From Owenweeksia sp965229445 (GTDB taxonomy: Bacteria; Bacteroidota; Bacteroidia; Flavobacteriales; Schleiferiaceae), in assembly GCA_965229445.1 (NCBI GenBank), contig OZ245876.1, positions 310,001 to 374,000 on the forward strand: 64,000 bases of DNA, given 5' to 3'. Positions 1 through 9,308 of the stretch are shown one piece after another; the stretch's first letter is position 1; the number at the start of each line of letters is the position of its first letter. The position numbers and the translations under genes are program-made. Below the pieces are notes generated by a model. It searched no databases, was not told where the DNA came from, and saw nothing but the letters and a program-made list of their open reading frames with translations.

Positions 1-1234
1 CTCCATTAACGTGTAAAACCGGAGCCAGTATAGCCTTTCCCACATCTGTGCAATAGGTACTTGATCTCGCATCCAGATAGTTGGTGGTAAATCCTACCTG
101 ATTGTTGATCACGATGTGAATCGTACCACCAGTTCGGTATCCATCAAGACGTTCCATTTGGATTACCTCATAAACAATCCCCTGGGCGGCTATTGCGGCA
201 TCACCGTGGATTAGAATAGGCATTACCTTGGTTTCGTCACCCTCGTAATCATTGTTGATTTTAGCTCGCGTAATTCCTTCCACCACGGCATCAACTGCTT
301 CGAGATGTGAAGGGTTTGGCGATATGTTCAGATTAATCTTTTTGCCACTTTCCAGTTCGCGAGAACTGGAATAGCCTAGATGATATTTAACATCCCCATC
401 AAATTCATTTTCCTGAAATTCTTTGCCTTCAAACTCAGAAAATATATCTCGCTGGGTTTTGCCAAAGATGTTAGACAACACGTTCAATCGGCCCCGGTGC
501 GCCATTCCCACCACAAATTCCTCCACCCCGGCAGCCGCGGCTTTAATTATCCCTACATCAAGGGCGGGGATAAGTGATTCTGCTCCTTCAATGGAGAACC
601 GTTTTTGCCCTACAAACTTGGTATTGAGGAAGTTTTCAAAGGCCACCGCTTCATTAAGCTTTCCCAGAATCTGCTTTTTCTGACCTTCGGTATAATTGGG
701 TTGGTTGTTGTTTACCGATAACCAATTTTGAATCCATTGTACCTTTTCCGGATCTCGGATGTACATGTATTCTACCCCAATGCTGCGGCGAAAGGTTTGT
801 TCGAGTACCTCAACAATTTCGCGTAAGGACACAGAATCCTTGAAGCCGATTTCCTTAGCTGCTTGAAACTTCAGGTCCAGGTCAGATTCGCTGAGGCCGA
901 ATAATTCCAATGAAATCTCTGGCGTATATTTTCTACGGGCTCTTACCGGATTGGTTTCGGTAAACAAGTGTCCTCGGATGCGGTAGGCATCAATGAGTTC
1001 CAATACCTGAAACTCTTTGCGAATCTCTTCAATGATTTCGCTGTGGTTCCAGGCCATTTCAGCGACCTGATCGTTTTCAATACCGTTTTCTGAGTATTCC
1101 TCCAGGGCAAAATCATATCCCTGAAAGAAAGCCCGCCAACTGGGTTCAACAGAATCCGGGTTTTTCAGATAAGTCTGATAAAGGTCATCTACAAAGGTGG
1201 CATGAACTCCTCCCAGGAAGGAAAATCTTTCCAT
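1..1234 (-). CDS. sucA: 2-oxoglutarate dehydrogenase E1 component, 5' part (runs off the left edge)
   Basis: Thiamine-diphosphate-dependent E1 subunit of the 2-oxoglutarate dehydrogenase complex (TCA cycle, cytosol), decarboxylating 2-oxoglutarate and passing the succinyl group to E2. The minus strand reads about 411 codons from an ATG at 1234 with no stop before base 1, a little under half of the roughly 900-950 residues usual for the family. The N-terminus shows the typical short E1 segment (LGGVHATFVDDLY, then a PxSVEPSW motif), and around residue 241 there is GMAHRGRLNVL, a family signature preceding the ThDP-binding region. The catalytic C-terminal half lies outside the window. A TAATTTTG box 30 bp upstream supports the start. 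Identity is secure; only completeness is unknown. Confidence 0.95.
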   Translation of the reverse strand, partial: MERFSFLGGVHATFVDDLYQTYLKNPDSVEPSWRAFFQGYDFALEEYSENGIENDQVAEMAWNHSEIIEEIRKEFQVLELIDAYRIRGHLFTETNPVRARRKYTPEISLELFGLSESDLDLKFQAAKEIGFKDSVSLREIVEVLEQTFRRSIGVEYMYIRDPEKVQWIQNWLSVNNNQPNYTEGQKKQILGKLNEAVAFENFLNTKFVGQKRFSIEGAESLIPALDVGIIKAAAAGVEEFVVGMAHRGRLNVLSNIFGKTQRDIFSEFEGKEFQENEFDGDVKYHLGYSSSRELESGKKINLNISPNPSHLEAVDAVVEGITRAKINNDYEGDETKVMPILIHGDAAIAAQGIVYEVIQMERLDGYRTGGTIHIVINNQVGFTTNYLDARSSTYCTDVGKAILAPVLHVNG

Positions 1235-1263
1235 AATGCTTTACTACGCAGTAAAATTGACGA

Positions 1264-1271
1264 CAAAATTA
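1264..1271 (-). promoter_or_regulatory. Predicted -7 box of the sucA promoter
   Basis: The minus strand reads TAATTTTG, an exact match to the Bacteroidota -7 consensus TAnnTTTG, 29 bp upstream of the sucA ATG. A -33 candidate (CAAA on the plus strand at 1288-1291) is 16 bp away, a little closer than usual. Confidence 0.45.
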
Positions 1272-1335
1272 ACACTAATTACACACTCAAACTAACAACC
1301 TGCATGGGGTTATGTTTTAAAACCAAACTTATGGA

Positions 1336-1343
1336 TACCTTTG
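1336..1343 (+). promoter_or_regulatory. Predicted -7 box upstream of the outer-membrane barrel gene
   Basis: TACCTTTG matches TAnnTTTG exactly and lies 24 bp before the ATG at 1368. The TTG inside it is in frame with the gene and could be mistaken for a start codon. The box argues that transcription begins after that TTG and that the ATG is the real start. Confidence 0.5.
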
Positions 1344-1367
1344 GAGAAATCACTGCGTTATCTAATT

Positions 1368-2027
1368 ATGCATCGATTAATATTTACCCTAACTGTAGCT
1401 TTCACATTAAGTGGGTCATTTGCGAGAGCGCAAGTGCAGCAAAGATTTAACAATAATCAGTCGAAATCCGAGGAACAGAAGGAGGAGGAGAAGGAGGAGA
1501 AACTGAAAAAAAGCGCCAAACCCGGGCGAACCACTTCTGATTTTACCGACAAGCTGGTCTTTGGTGGCGATGCAGCACTTGGCTTCAGTAACACCTCAAC
1601 TTTCATATATATAGCGCCTAGCGTAGGGTACAGAGTTACCGATAATTTGGTAACCGGCCTGGGATACATTTATCAATTTTCCAAGATAAATCGGGTATAT
1701 AATAGCTTTACCGGTACCTGGGAGCCATATCCCGATAAGGGTAGAACTATTCATGGACCAAAAGCTTTTTTTAACTATCGCTTTTTGGAGAGTTTTTATG
1801 TAGGCAGTCAGTTTGAATATCTCAATCACGATTTTGGATATTACAATCCTAATGGTGATCCTTTTTACGAGAATATCTGGACCCCCGTTTGGTTTGTCGA
1901 AGCGGGATTCTCTCAACCCATCGGCCGGAAAGGCTTTGCGGTAGTCGGCATCAGATACAATGTTCTGGATGACTTCCAATCCCCTTATGCCACTTCCTGG
2001 TTCCCGGTAATAGGAGTATACTTTTAG
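1368..2027 (+). CDS. Secreted outer-membrane beta-barrel protein of unknown function
   Basis: 219 residues from the ATG at 1368, beginning with a signal peptide that ends near FARAQ. A short mature segment follows that is rich in Lys and Glu (residues about 30-50, an EEQKEEEKEEK run). The rest is alternating-residue beta strands with many aromatics (YIAPSVGYRV, GLGYIYQF, FNYRFLESFYVGSQFEYL) and ends in VYF, a terminal aromatic typical of outer-membrane barrels. The size suggests an 8-10 strand barrel. I cannot name the family or its ligand. It is convergent with the next gene, overlapping it by 4 bp. Confidence 0.75.
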   Translation: MHRLIFTLTVAFTLSGSFARAQVQQRFNNNQSKSEEQKEEEKEEKLKKSAKPGRTTSDFTDKLVFGGDAALGFSNTSTFIYIAPSVGYRVTDNLVTGLGYIYQFSKINRVYNSFTGTWEPYPDKGRTIHGPKAFFNYRFLESFYVGSQFEYLNHDFGYYNPNGDPFYENIWTPVWFVEAGFSQPIGRKGFAVVGIRYNVLDDFQSPYATSWFPVIGVYF

Positions 2028-2356
2028 TCTTTTACAGCGTAGCGAAGAGCTATTTTAATGGCGGACCTCTTGATTACTGCGAGGGCTAGGGCCTGCCAAT
2101 TTTCTTTCCCTATGTGCTCAGTTGCAATATCTTCGTTTAGATCAATTCGATACAACGCAGGCATTAATTCACCGGAGAGGGAATAGTTTTTAAGACCTTG
2201 GCACACCTGATTTAACAGTTCATGAGGAAGCTTAGTGGTGATTTCAAATTGCAAGTCTTTTTCCAGCTGTTCCACCAACTTACCGAGAAAGTATTCCGTG
2301 TTGAGGTTTTGAGGAGTTAGATCGCTTAACTTTAGTGTTCCCTCATTATCAGCCAT
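2024..2356 (-). CDS. Small hypothetical protein at the end of the exporter/isoprenoid operon
   Basis: 110 residues, no signal peptide and no membrane segment. The predicted fold is mainly helical, and the N-terminal half is acidic. I recognise no motif. Its ATG lies inside the 3' end of the polyprenyl synthase gene (25-bp overlap), so it is very probably translationally coupled and the last gene of the operon that starts with the RND exporter. Its stop overlaps the convergent barrel gene by 4 bp. Confidence 0.7.
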   Translation of the reverse strand: MADNEGTLKLSDLTPQNLNTEYFLGKLVEQLEKDLQFEITTKLPHELLNQVCQGLKNYSLSGELMPALYRIDLNEDIATEHIGKENWQALALAVIKRSAIKIALRYAVKD

Positions 2357-3294
2357 TCTGAGAAAGTATTTAACTCTTGTTTGAGTGATTCCTTGCCTGG
2401 CACTGATTTCAAGCTTGACAGGGCTTTTTCAAAATAGAAATCTCTCATTGCCTCCGCGTGTTTTCTTGACCCGATATTTTCAAATAATTGCTGGTGCAGT
2501 CTTACTTTTTCAGCCTCAGAGCTAAATTCAGCAGCTAATGAATCCTTAACTTCAGGGCTTCCAGCATGCCATGCATATATCCGCAGGATGGTTTGCTTGT
2601 TGAGAATGATGTCCCCACCCGCCTTCTTGCCGACCTTATCAGGATTACCAAAGGCATCTAGAAGGTCATCTTGTATTTGAAATGCAATGCCAATGTTAAC
2701 ACCAAATTCATACAGCAAGTCTGCGGTAGACTTATTGGCCCCGCCAATTAATCCACCTATCTTTAAAGCTCCACCTAGTAAAACAGAGGTTTTCTGTCGA
2801 ATCATTTCTAGGTATTCCGTTTCCGAAACCGGTGGACGCGTTTCAAAGGACATGTCGTTTTGCTGTCCTTCACAAACTTCAATGGCTGTCTTGGAAAAAG
2901 TGTCGAGAACCGGAATGATCACTTTTGGCTTGACTTTACTGATCAATTGATAGGATTTTACCAACATGGTGTCGCCTGATAGGATAGCCGTATTAAGGTT
3001 CCACTTTTCATGAACGGTAGTTTTTCCTCGCCTTAGGTTAGCCTGATCCATAATGTCATCATGGACCAGGGTGAAGTTGTGAAACATCTCTATGCCCATT
3101 GCGGCGTCGACAGCATCTTTTGGGTTTCCACCTACCAGTTCACATGCGGTGATGCATAGTGCGGGGCGAAGACGTTTTCCTCCCAGACTAATGAAGTATT
3201 TGATAGGATCATATAATTCGGCCGGTTTTCCAGTCAAATTCATATCCTGCATGGTGCGTTCAACCAGCACCATGTGCTCTCTGATCCTTTCCAT
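2332..3294 (-). CDS. Polyprenyl (geranylgeranyl/farnesyl-type) diphosphate synthase
   Basis: 320-residue trans-prenyltransferase of the IspA/IspB family, condensing isopentenyl diphosphate onto allylic diphosphates to make polyprenyl diphosphates for quinones, carotenoids or lipid carriers. Visible motifs: GGKRLRP (residues 38-44), the first aspartate-rich motif DDIMD (79-83) followed by the RRGKTT loop, and the second motif DDLLD (209-213) preceded by FQIQ, then GGDIILNKQT. Length is normal. Product chain length cannot be read reliably. The gene starts 13 bp after rmlA ends and overlaps the next gene by 25 bp, so it belongs to one operon with the RND exporter and rmlA. Confidence 0.92.
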   Translation of the reverse strand: MERIREHMVLVERTMQDMNLTGKPAELYDPIKYFISLGGKRLRPALCITACELVGGNPKDAVDAAMGIEMFHNFTLVHDDIMDQANLRRGKTTVHEKWNLNTAILSGDTMLVKSYQLISKVKPKVIIPVLDTFSKTAIEVCEGQQNDMSFETRPPVSETEYLEMIRQKTSVLLGGALKIGGLIGGANKSTADLLYEFGVNIGIAFQIQDDLLDAFGNPDKVGKKAGGDIILNKQTILRIYAWHAGSPEVKDSLAAEFSSEAEKVRLHQQLFENIGSRKHAEAMRDFYFEKALSSLKSVPGKESLKQELNTFSEWLIMREH

Positions 3295-3307
3295 GTCAGT
3301 TCAGGGA

Positions 3308-4171
3308 TTAGTCATTCAATATTCTGATCAAATATTCACCATATCCGCTTTTAAGAAGTGGTTGTGCTATTTCCTCTAATTTCTCGGCCGTGATAAAACC
3401 TTGTTTATAAGCAACCTCTTCAATACAGCCTACTTTTAAACCTTGTCTTTCCTCAATTACCTGAACAAACTGGCCCGCCTGCATTAGGCTGGGAAAGGTA
3501 CCGGTATCCAACCATGCTGTACCCCGGTCCAGGATGCCCACATGCAACTGCCGCATTTCAAGGTAGGCCTTGTTTATATCTGTAATTTCATACTCACCAC
3601 GCGGAGATGGCTTCAGATTGCGGGCAATATCCACTACCTGGTTGTCATAAAAATAGAGACCGGGAACCGCGTATCTCGATTTGGGATTTTCAGGTTTTTC
3701 CTCAATGGAGATTGCTTTCAGATCAGAGTCAAATTCAACCACCCCATATCTTTCCGGATCCGAAACCTGATAGGCGAACACCACTCCTCCTGAGGGGTTG
3801 TGGCTATCCTTGAGAAGATCACCCATGGCTGATCCGTAGAAAATGTTGTCTCCGAGCACCAGCGCTGCGCTGTCATCGCCAATAAAATCAGCACCCAAAG
3901 TAAAGGCCTGAGCCAGTCCTTCAGGATTTTCCTGTACCGTATAGGAGAATTTGCACCCGATACGGCTACCATCACCTAGCAGCTTTTGAAATAAGGGCAT
4001 ATCATGTGGCGTAGAGATAATAAGAATTTCATTCATACCCGCCTCCATGAGCGTACTGAGCGGATAATATATCATAGGCTTATCATAAACCGGCATAAGC
4101 TGCTTACTGACGGCCAGAGTAAGGGGGTGTAGTCTAGTTCCGGATCCTCCTGCGAGAATAATACCTTTCAT
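3308..4171 (-). CDS. rmlA: Glucose-1-phosphate thymidylyltransferase
   Basis: 287 residues, the usual size for RmlA (RfbA), which joins dTTP and glucose-1-phosphate to give dTDP-glucose, the first step to dTDP-rhamnose and related sugars. The N-terminal nucleotide-binding signature GGSGTRLHPLT is at residues 8-18, followed by KQLMPVYDKPMIYYPLS. VLGDNIFYG (metal-binding aspartate) and EEKP are also present. The ATG overlaps the stop of the RND exporter gene (ATGA), so the two are translationally coupled. The rest of a rmlBCD set is not here, which is unusual because rmlA normally clusters with it. Confidence 0.93.
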   Translation of the reverse strand: MKGIILAGGSGTRLHPLTLAVSKQLMPVYDKPMIYYPLSTLMEAGMNEILIISTPHDMPLFQKLLGDGSRIGCKFSYTVQENPEGLAQAFTLGADFIGDDSAALVLGDNIFYGSAMGDLLKDSHNPSGGVVFAYQVSDPERYGVVEFDSDLKAISIEEKPENPKSRYAVPGLYFYDNQVVDIARNLKPSPRGEYEITDINKAYLEMRQLHVGILDRGTAWLDTGTFPSLMQAGQFVQVIEERQGLKVGCIEEVAYKQGFITAEKLEEIAQPLLKSGYGEYLIRILND

Positions 4172-6573
4172 ACCTTTAATTTTTCACTATTCTTTATCTG
4201 ATTGTCCGTGGAATCATCTTCACTATCGTCCTCCTCCTCGCCACTTGTGTAAATGCTAATAATGGGTTTATTAAAGTCTCTGTTCGCCACTCTTCTTGCC
4301 AGACTCATGAGGAGTGTAGGCAGCAGTACCAGATTGCTTAACATGGCAATAATCAGCGTTACAGAAACCAACACACCCAGCGAAATGATCCCTCCAAAAC
4401 TGGAAGTCATAAAGACACTAAAACCAAAGAAAAGCACCACGGAAGTATAGAACATGCTTACTCCTGTTTCACGAATCGACACCATGACTGCATCCACAAT
4501 ATCCCAACCATTTGCCCGCAATTCCTGACGGTATTTGGCCAAAAAGTGAATGGTGTCATCCACAGAAATCCCGAAGGCTATTGAAAATACCAGGATCGTA
4601 GAAGGTTTAAGAGGGACGCCAAAGTAGCCCATGATGCCCGCAGTCATTAGCAAGGGGAATAAGTTGGGAGCCAGGGAGACAATCACCATGGAGAAGGATC
4701 TAAAAAGCAATGCCATAATCAGTGAAATCAGAATAACCGCCAACAAGAGACTGATAAACAAATTTTTAATGAGATAGCCGGTTCCTTTTAGAAATACTAC
4801 AGAGGCCCCGGTAACGGTGATGTCATATCTGTCTTTATCAAATACCTCATTGATTTCCTGAGAAATAGCCGCTTGAAGCACACGATTTTTCTCGGTAGGG
4901 AAATCCGCCGCTTGCATGCTTATACGGCCCAATCTACCGGTACTATCCGTCAGGGTATTCAGCAAACCCACACTAGATCCGCCAGAGGGCAATGCAGAAA
5001 GTATAAAGTTTGATTCCTGACGATTGGGTAAGCTATAAAATTCAGGATTACCACGATAGTAAGCTTGCTTGGCATACTTTAAACCATCGGCCATAGACAT
5101 GGAGCGAGAAAGACCAGGTATGCTGTCCAGCTTGCGTTGCAATAGCTCCATTTTCTCTATAAAACCTAGTTTTTCCGCACCGTTTGGGCGTTTAGTATCA
5201 ATAATTATTTCAAGGGGAACCACACCGCCAAAACTCTTCTCAAAGAACCGCAAGTCAACTAATAGGGGATCTGACTCTTTGTATTCTTCAGTAATGTTTC
5301 CAGTAGTTTTTATCAAAGTGGCACCATATATGGCAACTATGACAAGGGATAGCGCCGAGAAGTAAACTATATTTCTATGGTGATGTACGGTGTTAATTAA
5401 AAATCCGATAAAGCCCTTCAACCAATTAGTATCCAAATGCACATAATGGCGCTTCTTTGGGTTTTTGGAATAGCTATAGTAAATAGGAATCACGATGATG
5501 CTAATTACAAATACCATCAAAATATTGATGGATGCAACCGTTCCAAACTCTTGAAGCACTTCACTGTCAGTTAGAATAAGCGCAGCGAAACCAAGAGCGG
5601 TGGTGGTATTGGTTAGTAAGGTGGCCGCACCTATTTTTCTGATGACTCGTTGAACGGCAAGAATCTTGTTTTTATGAAACTTATACTCAGAATGGTATTT
5701 ATTGATCAGGAAAATACAATTAGGCACACCGATTACAATGATAAGAGAGGGCACCAGGGCACTTAACATTGAAATTCTGAAATCAAAAAGGCCAATTAGT
5801 CCAAAGGACCAGCAAACACCCATCACCACAACCACCATCGTAATTAGAGTGGCCTTAAAGCTCCGCATAAACATGTACATCAGCAGGGTAGTGATTAGCA
5901 AAGCAAGCCCCACCATCTTAAATACTTCCGCACTTACCTTTTTCGTGTTGGCCATTCTCACAAATGGCAGTCCACTGGCATGAACAATGTGATCCGTTTT
6001 GGCTTCAAAATCAGTCACCACCATCTTTGTGGACTCTACAATCCGCATTATATTTTTGTTGTAGAGCTGATCGTAATTGATCTGAGCAAACATGAGCGGT
6101 GCGGTTCCATCCTTGCTGTAGAGGAGATCCTTGTAAAATGGTAGGGATTGGAAAAGAGCTTCGAGGCTATCTGTCATGGACTGGTCAAAGTCATCACGCA
6201 CGGAATGCACTACTAACTCGTTAAGGCTGTCGTTGCGCTTCAGGTAATAGGCGCTGATAGGAGAAAGAACCTTGTCTATACCATCAATCGTATCCAGTGC
6301 ATTTTCCAGGTCGCGCCACTGCCGATAAGAATCTGGATCAAAAACATCGAAGTGTTCGGCGGTTATCACAATCGTGTTCCCCCCTTGTTTAAAGGTCTCC
6401 TGAAATTGGTCGTAGTCAATCTGGGTGCTGTCTGTCTGGGGTAAGAGACGCGAAAATTCGTAGCTCACTTGCACCTTGGTCCCCTGATATACCATGAAGG
6501 CAGTAGACAGGATCAGCATGGTCAGCATGGTGACCCGATTCCTAAGTAATAAACGCGCAATGATTGTAAACAT
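4168..6573 (-). CDS. RND-superfamily (MMPL/HpnN-like) inner-membrane exporter
   Basis: About 801 residues from the ATG at 6573; an in-frame TTG at 6615 adds 14 residues but is less likely. The layout is the duplicated RND plan: one N-terminal helix, a large periplasmic loop (about residues 35-205), a block of five helices, then a second helix, a second periplasmic loop and five more helices. The second half carries a FGISVDDTIHFLAKY stretch, the conserved acidic pair typical of proton-driven RND permeases of the MMPL/sterol-sensing type. The last 30 residues are very acidic (EEEDDSEDDS). This subgroup commonly moves lipids or hydrophobic molecules, and the coupled polyprenyl synthase gene fits that. 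The substrate is unknown. Confidence 0.85.
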   Translation of the reverse strand: MFTIIARLLLRNRVTMLTMLILSTAFMVYQGTKVQVSYEFSRLLPQTDSTQIDYDQFQETFKQGGNTIVITAEHFDVFDPDSYRQWRDLENALDTIDGIDKVLSPISAYYLKRNDSLNELVVHSVRDDFDQSMTDSLEALFQSLPFYKDLLYSKDGTAPLMFAQINYDQLYNKNIMRIVESTKMVVTDFEAKTDHIVHASGLPFVRMANTKKVSAEVFKMVGLALLITTLLMYMFMRSFKATLITMVVVVMGVCWSFGLIGLFDFRISMLSALVPSLIIVIGVPNCIFLINKYHSEYKFHKNKILAVQRVIRKIGAATLLTNTTTALGFAALILTDSEVLQEFGTVASINILMVFVISIIVIPIYYSYSKNPKKRHYVHLDTNWLKGFIGFLINTVHHHRNIVYFSALSLVIVAIYGATLIKTTGNITEEYKESDPLLVDLRFFEKSFGGVVPLEIIIDTKRPNGAEKLGFIEKMELLQRKLDSIPGLSRSMSMADGLKYAKQAYYRGNPEFYSLPNRQESNFILSALPSGGSSVGLLNTLTDSTGRLGRISMQAADFPTEKNRVLQAAISQEINEVFDKDRYDITVTGASVVFLKGTGYLIKNLFISLLLAVILISLIMALLFRSFSMVIVSLAPNLFPLLMTAGIMGYFGVPLKPSTILVFSIAFGISVDDTIHFLAKYRQELRANGWDIVDAVMVSIRETGVSMFYTSVVLFFGFSVFMTSSFGGIISLGVLVSVTLIIAMLSNLVLLPTLLMSLARRVANRDFNKPIISIYTSGEEEDDSEDDSTDNQIKNSEKLKV

Positions 6574-6743
6574 CAGACCCCCGACTGCCTTCTTTGAGAG
6601 TGCAAAATACGTCAAATTAAGCCAATAAAACGGTGGAAATCAGTTCGCTTTTTTGATTTGGATAGCTCTAAACAGAGCTTTTCAGAAGGATGGCAATGAT
6701 AAAGCTGTTAGGTTTGAAAGGTGAATTCCTTGAAGAATGAGGA

Positions 6744-9224
6744 TTAGAATTTGAATGCCAAGGAGAATTTAATGGCAAAATTTTCTTCAAAACTCGGCAG
6801 GCTATACGGGCCAAAGCGATAATAGAATCCCAACCCAAACCCTGATAATCCTGAACTTATCAGATTATTGAGTTCTATACCACCCTCGTAATATACCTTA
6901 TTGGGCACTTTAAATGTAATCCCTTCGTGGATGGCAGAGGAGGCCAGATCGCCCCACAAACCCCTGGCAACCAGTTCAATTTGGGGAGCTATCCAATCTC
7001 TTCTGAAGAGGAGGGTTTTAAGGTTTTGTCTGAACATGAGTTGGATGTATCGGTCGTAGGCAAATTCATTAAACCGCATGGTTTCAAAGCTGTACCGGTC
7101 AGCTATCACCTGCATTCTCTCCCACCAATTATCCTTATTCAGCATATTAGACATGCCGGTATACATTTTGGAGTAAGGCACTTCTTCGAGCACGAGGCCG
7201 CCGGCCAAAACCATATCAAGTTGCCCCAGGAATAAGGTGCTTTTTTGGTGATGAACCAGGAAATCGAGCTTGTTGAAATCAAGCGAGCCATTTAGAACAC
7301 CCTTCATACCCCGGGTATATTGAAAGAAAAAGATTGGAAACTCTTGGCTGAGGCGTATCCTGCCGAACGCAGGCGCTTCGATAAATTCTTCTTTGGGGGC
7401 AAAGCGCATGGAAAATACCGCTTCGGTGATGTTAAACTGATTTCCAAGCCCTTCGGGTTGACTACTGGGTCTGTAGTTGTAATCTTTCTTAAAGCTCCGC
7501 TTTTCTTGATGCATCATGGCCTTGAATCCCAGGTTGCCAAACGGATCCCAGGTTACACCCGCATAATTTCTGGTAATTTGATCCACCTGATCAATAAAGA
7601 ATTCTCTGAAACTATTTTGCCATAACCCCCGATAGGGCGTTTGGACAAACTCTTGTCGTGCAGCTTCAATTACATCCAGCCGGTGTCCTCCAATTAGTTT
7701 CAGATTGTTATGCTTATTGAGGGTGATGTTGGAGTACAAGTCATATTTCCACACTTTATCCTTAAAACCATATCCACTATAGGCCCCAAATTGGAGCCAT
7801 TGTGAGAAGCGGTTGTTGGTGCGTACCTCAAGCCCTGGTCTGAAGCCCTCATAGCGGTTGCTCATAATGATGCGATCGAGGATTAAGTCAACCGGACCAA
7901 GGGGAACCCGCCCCTGAGCTAAGGCAATCAGGACATTGAGGCCTCTTTCCAAATTTTCGGCCTCACTGAGTGAGTCCATGAATTCATAGGTTCTTTGTTC
8001 TCTGTCATCCAGACTATCACGTCGATATTTGGCCAGGATCTCCTCTGCCTTGTAATTGGCATTTTCAGCGATACTCACAACCGCCCTGGAAATGTTTTTG
8101 GGCTTTAGGTCAGTGCCGATTTGAACATTTTTTAGGTAGGTACGCATACGTGCTTCGGGCTTTGCGCCATTAACAGAAGCGTTGCCTATGATAATCTGTG
8201 CATTGAGTTGATCCGGAAACCAGGTGCGCTCGTCATAACGCGCATATTTCTGCTCAATTTCAATTTGGATGCCTTCAGTTTCTACGGGCCTGGCTATCAC
8301 ATTTTGAATGGCCCAATTTGAGGTGTTGATGTAGAGTATTCCCTGCATGGGCTCAAATCCATAATGAGGCTTAGGGCGAAAGCTGATAGCAAATACCGTG
8401 TCCAACGGACTATTGTAAAGGGTGTCTCGAAGCAGAAAAAAGTACCGGGAGGTGCTACCTGGAGTGATTGGGTTTAATAATTCCTGTCCCGCAATACTAA
8501 TGTAGTCATCATAAAAACTGAAGCTTTGCATTTCGGTATTGATCAACGCAAACAATGGGTTCTTGAAACCAGACATTCTGGATGCCACTACTTCCTCATT
8601 GTCTCGCCTGCCTTTTATGAAATTTCTTTTGGTCACTGTTTCCATGAACAGGATATGCTGTGACTCAACAAACTCATTGAGCTCGTAATACGAAGAGTCC
8701 AGCTCCAAACTATCCTGGCCATATTGATCTTTGTGCTTTACGGTGTCTATCGAGGTGTCAAGGGAGTCTGTGTTAACGGTAACAACAAATTTGCCGTAGG
8801 TTTCATAGGTGAAACTACTGAGGTTTTCAGGATTGTTGACGCTGCGGTTAGCAACGGCTTTTTTAATAATCCGATGTGCCGGATTTACTCCAGGAAAAAC
8901 AGTTACTTCAGCTAACTGATCAGCTTTCTCTGTCAGATAGAGTCTAACCGGCATCTTGCTGGATTGGGTAAAGCGCTGACGCTTTTTATCAAAGCCAATA
9001 AAACTAAAATCAAGTTCAACTTCGGGTTGGTTTACCCGCAGTTCAAAATAGCCATCCAAGTCTGTGGAGGTGCCATAAGATTGACCGGGAATACTAATGT
9101 TCACAAATGGCAATGGCTGATTGTTATCCTGATCAAGCACCCTCCCTGTAATCATCCAGGTTTGGGCGCAACAGATGCTCGAAATCAGGAAAAGCAGTAA
9201 AGTTTTCGCGAAAGTTTGAGTCAT
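6744..9224 (-). CDS. DUF5686/carboxypeptidase-regulatory-like outer-membrane protein
   Basis: 826 residues from the ATG at 9224; an upstream TTG at 9260 is in frame but lies in a promoter-like sequence. Order: signal peptide (ends ICCAQ), a carboxypeptidase-regulatory-like beta-sandwich (about residues 24-105, GRVLDQDNNQPLPFVNI and GTSTDLDGYFEL), a long central region, and a C-terminal half of amphipathic strands ending in FSLAFKF, typical of an outer-membrane barrel. This layout is the DUF5686 family, widespread in Bacteroidota and often predicted to work at the outer membrane with T9SS-like or TonB-linked processes. The exact role is not established. It stands alone, with short gaps on both sides. 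Confidence 0.8.
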   Translation of the reverse strand: MTQTFAKTLLLFLISSICCAQTWMITGRVLDQDNNQPLPFVNISIPGQSYGTSTDLDGYFELRVNQPEVELDFSFIGFDKKRQRFTQSSKMPVRLYLTEKADQLAEVTVFPGVNPAHRIIKKAVANRSVNNPENLSSFTYETYGKFVVTVNTDSLDTSIDTVKHKDQYGQDSLELDSSYYELNEFVESQHILFMETVTKRNFIKGRRDNEEVVASRMSGFKNPLFALINTEMQSFSFYDDYISIAGQELLNPITPGSTSRYFFLLRDTLYNSPLDTVFAISFRPKPHYGFEPMQGILYINTSNWAIQNVIARPVETEGIQIEIEQKYARYDERTWFPDQLNAQIIIGNASVNGAKPEARMRTYLKNVQIGTDLKPKNISRAVVSIAENANYKAEEILAKYRRDSLDDREQRTYEFMDSLSEAENLERGLNVLIALAQGRVPLGPVDLILDRIIMSNRYEGFRPGLEVRTNNRFSQWLQFGAYSGYGFKDKVWKYDLYSNITLNKHNNLKLIGGHRLDVIEAARQEFVQTPYRGLWQNSFREFFIDQVDQITRNYAGVTWDPFGNLGFKAMMHQEKRSFKKDYNYRPSSQPEGLGNQFNITEAVFSMRFAPKEEFIEAPAFGRIRLSQEFPIFFFQYTRGMKGVLNGSLDFNKLDFLVHHQKSTLFLGQLDMVLAGGLVLEEVPYSKMYTGMSNMLNKDNWWERMQVIADRYSFETMRFNEFAYDRYIQLMFRQNLKTLLFRRDWIAPQIELVARGLWGDLASSAIHEGITFKVPNKVYYEGGIELNNLISSGLSGFGLGFYYRFGPYSLPSFEENFAIKFSLAFKF

Positions 9225-9308
9225 CAATTTCCCTGTTACGGTTGCCGTGTAAACAGGCAAAGTAATTTATTCAACCAATTTGACCGAGGGAAATTTAATA
9301 ATAATTAG

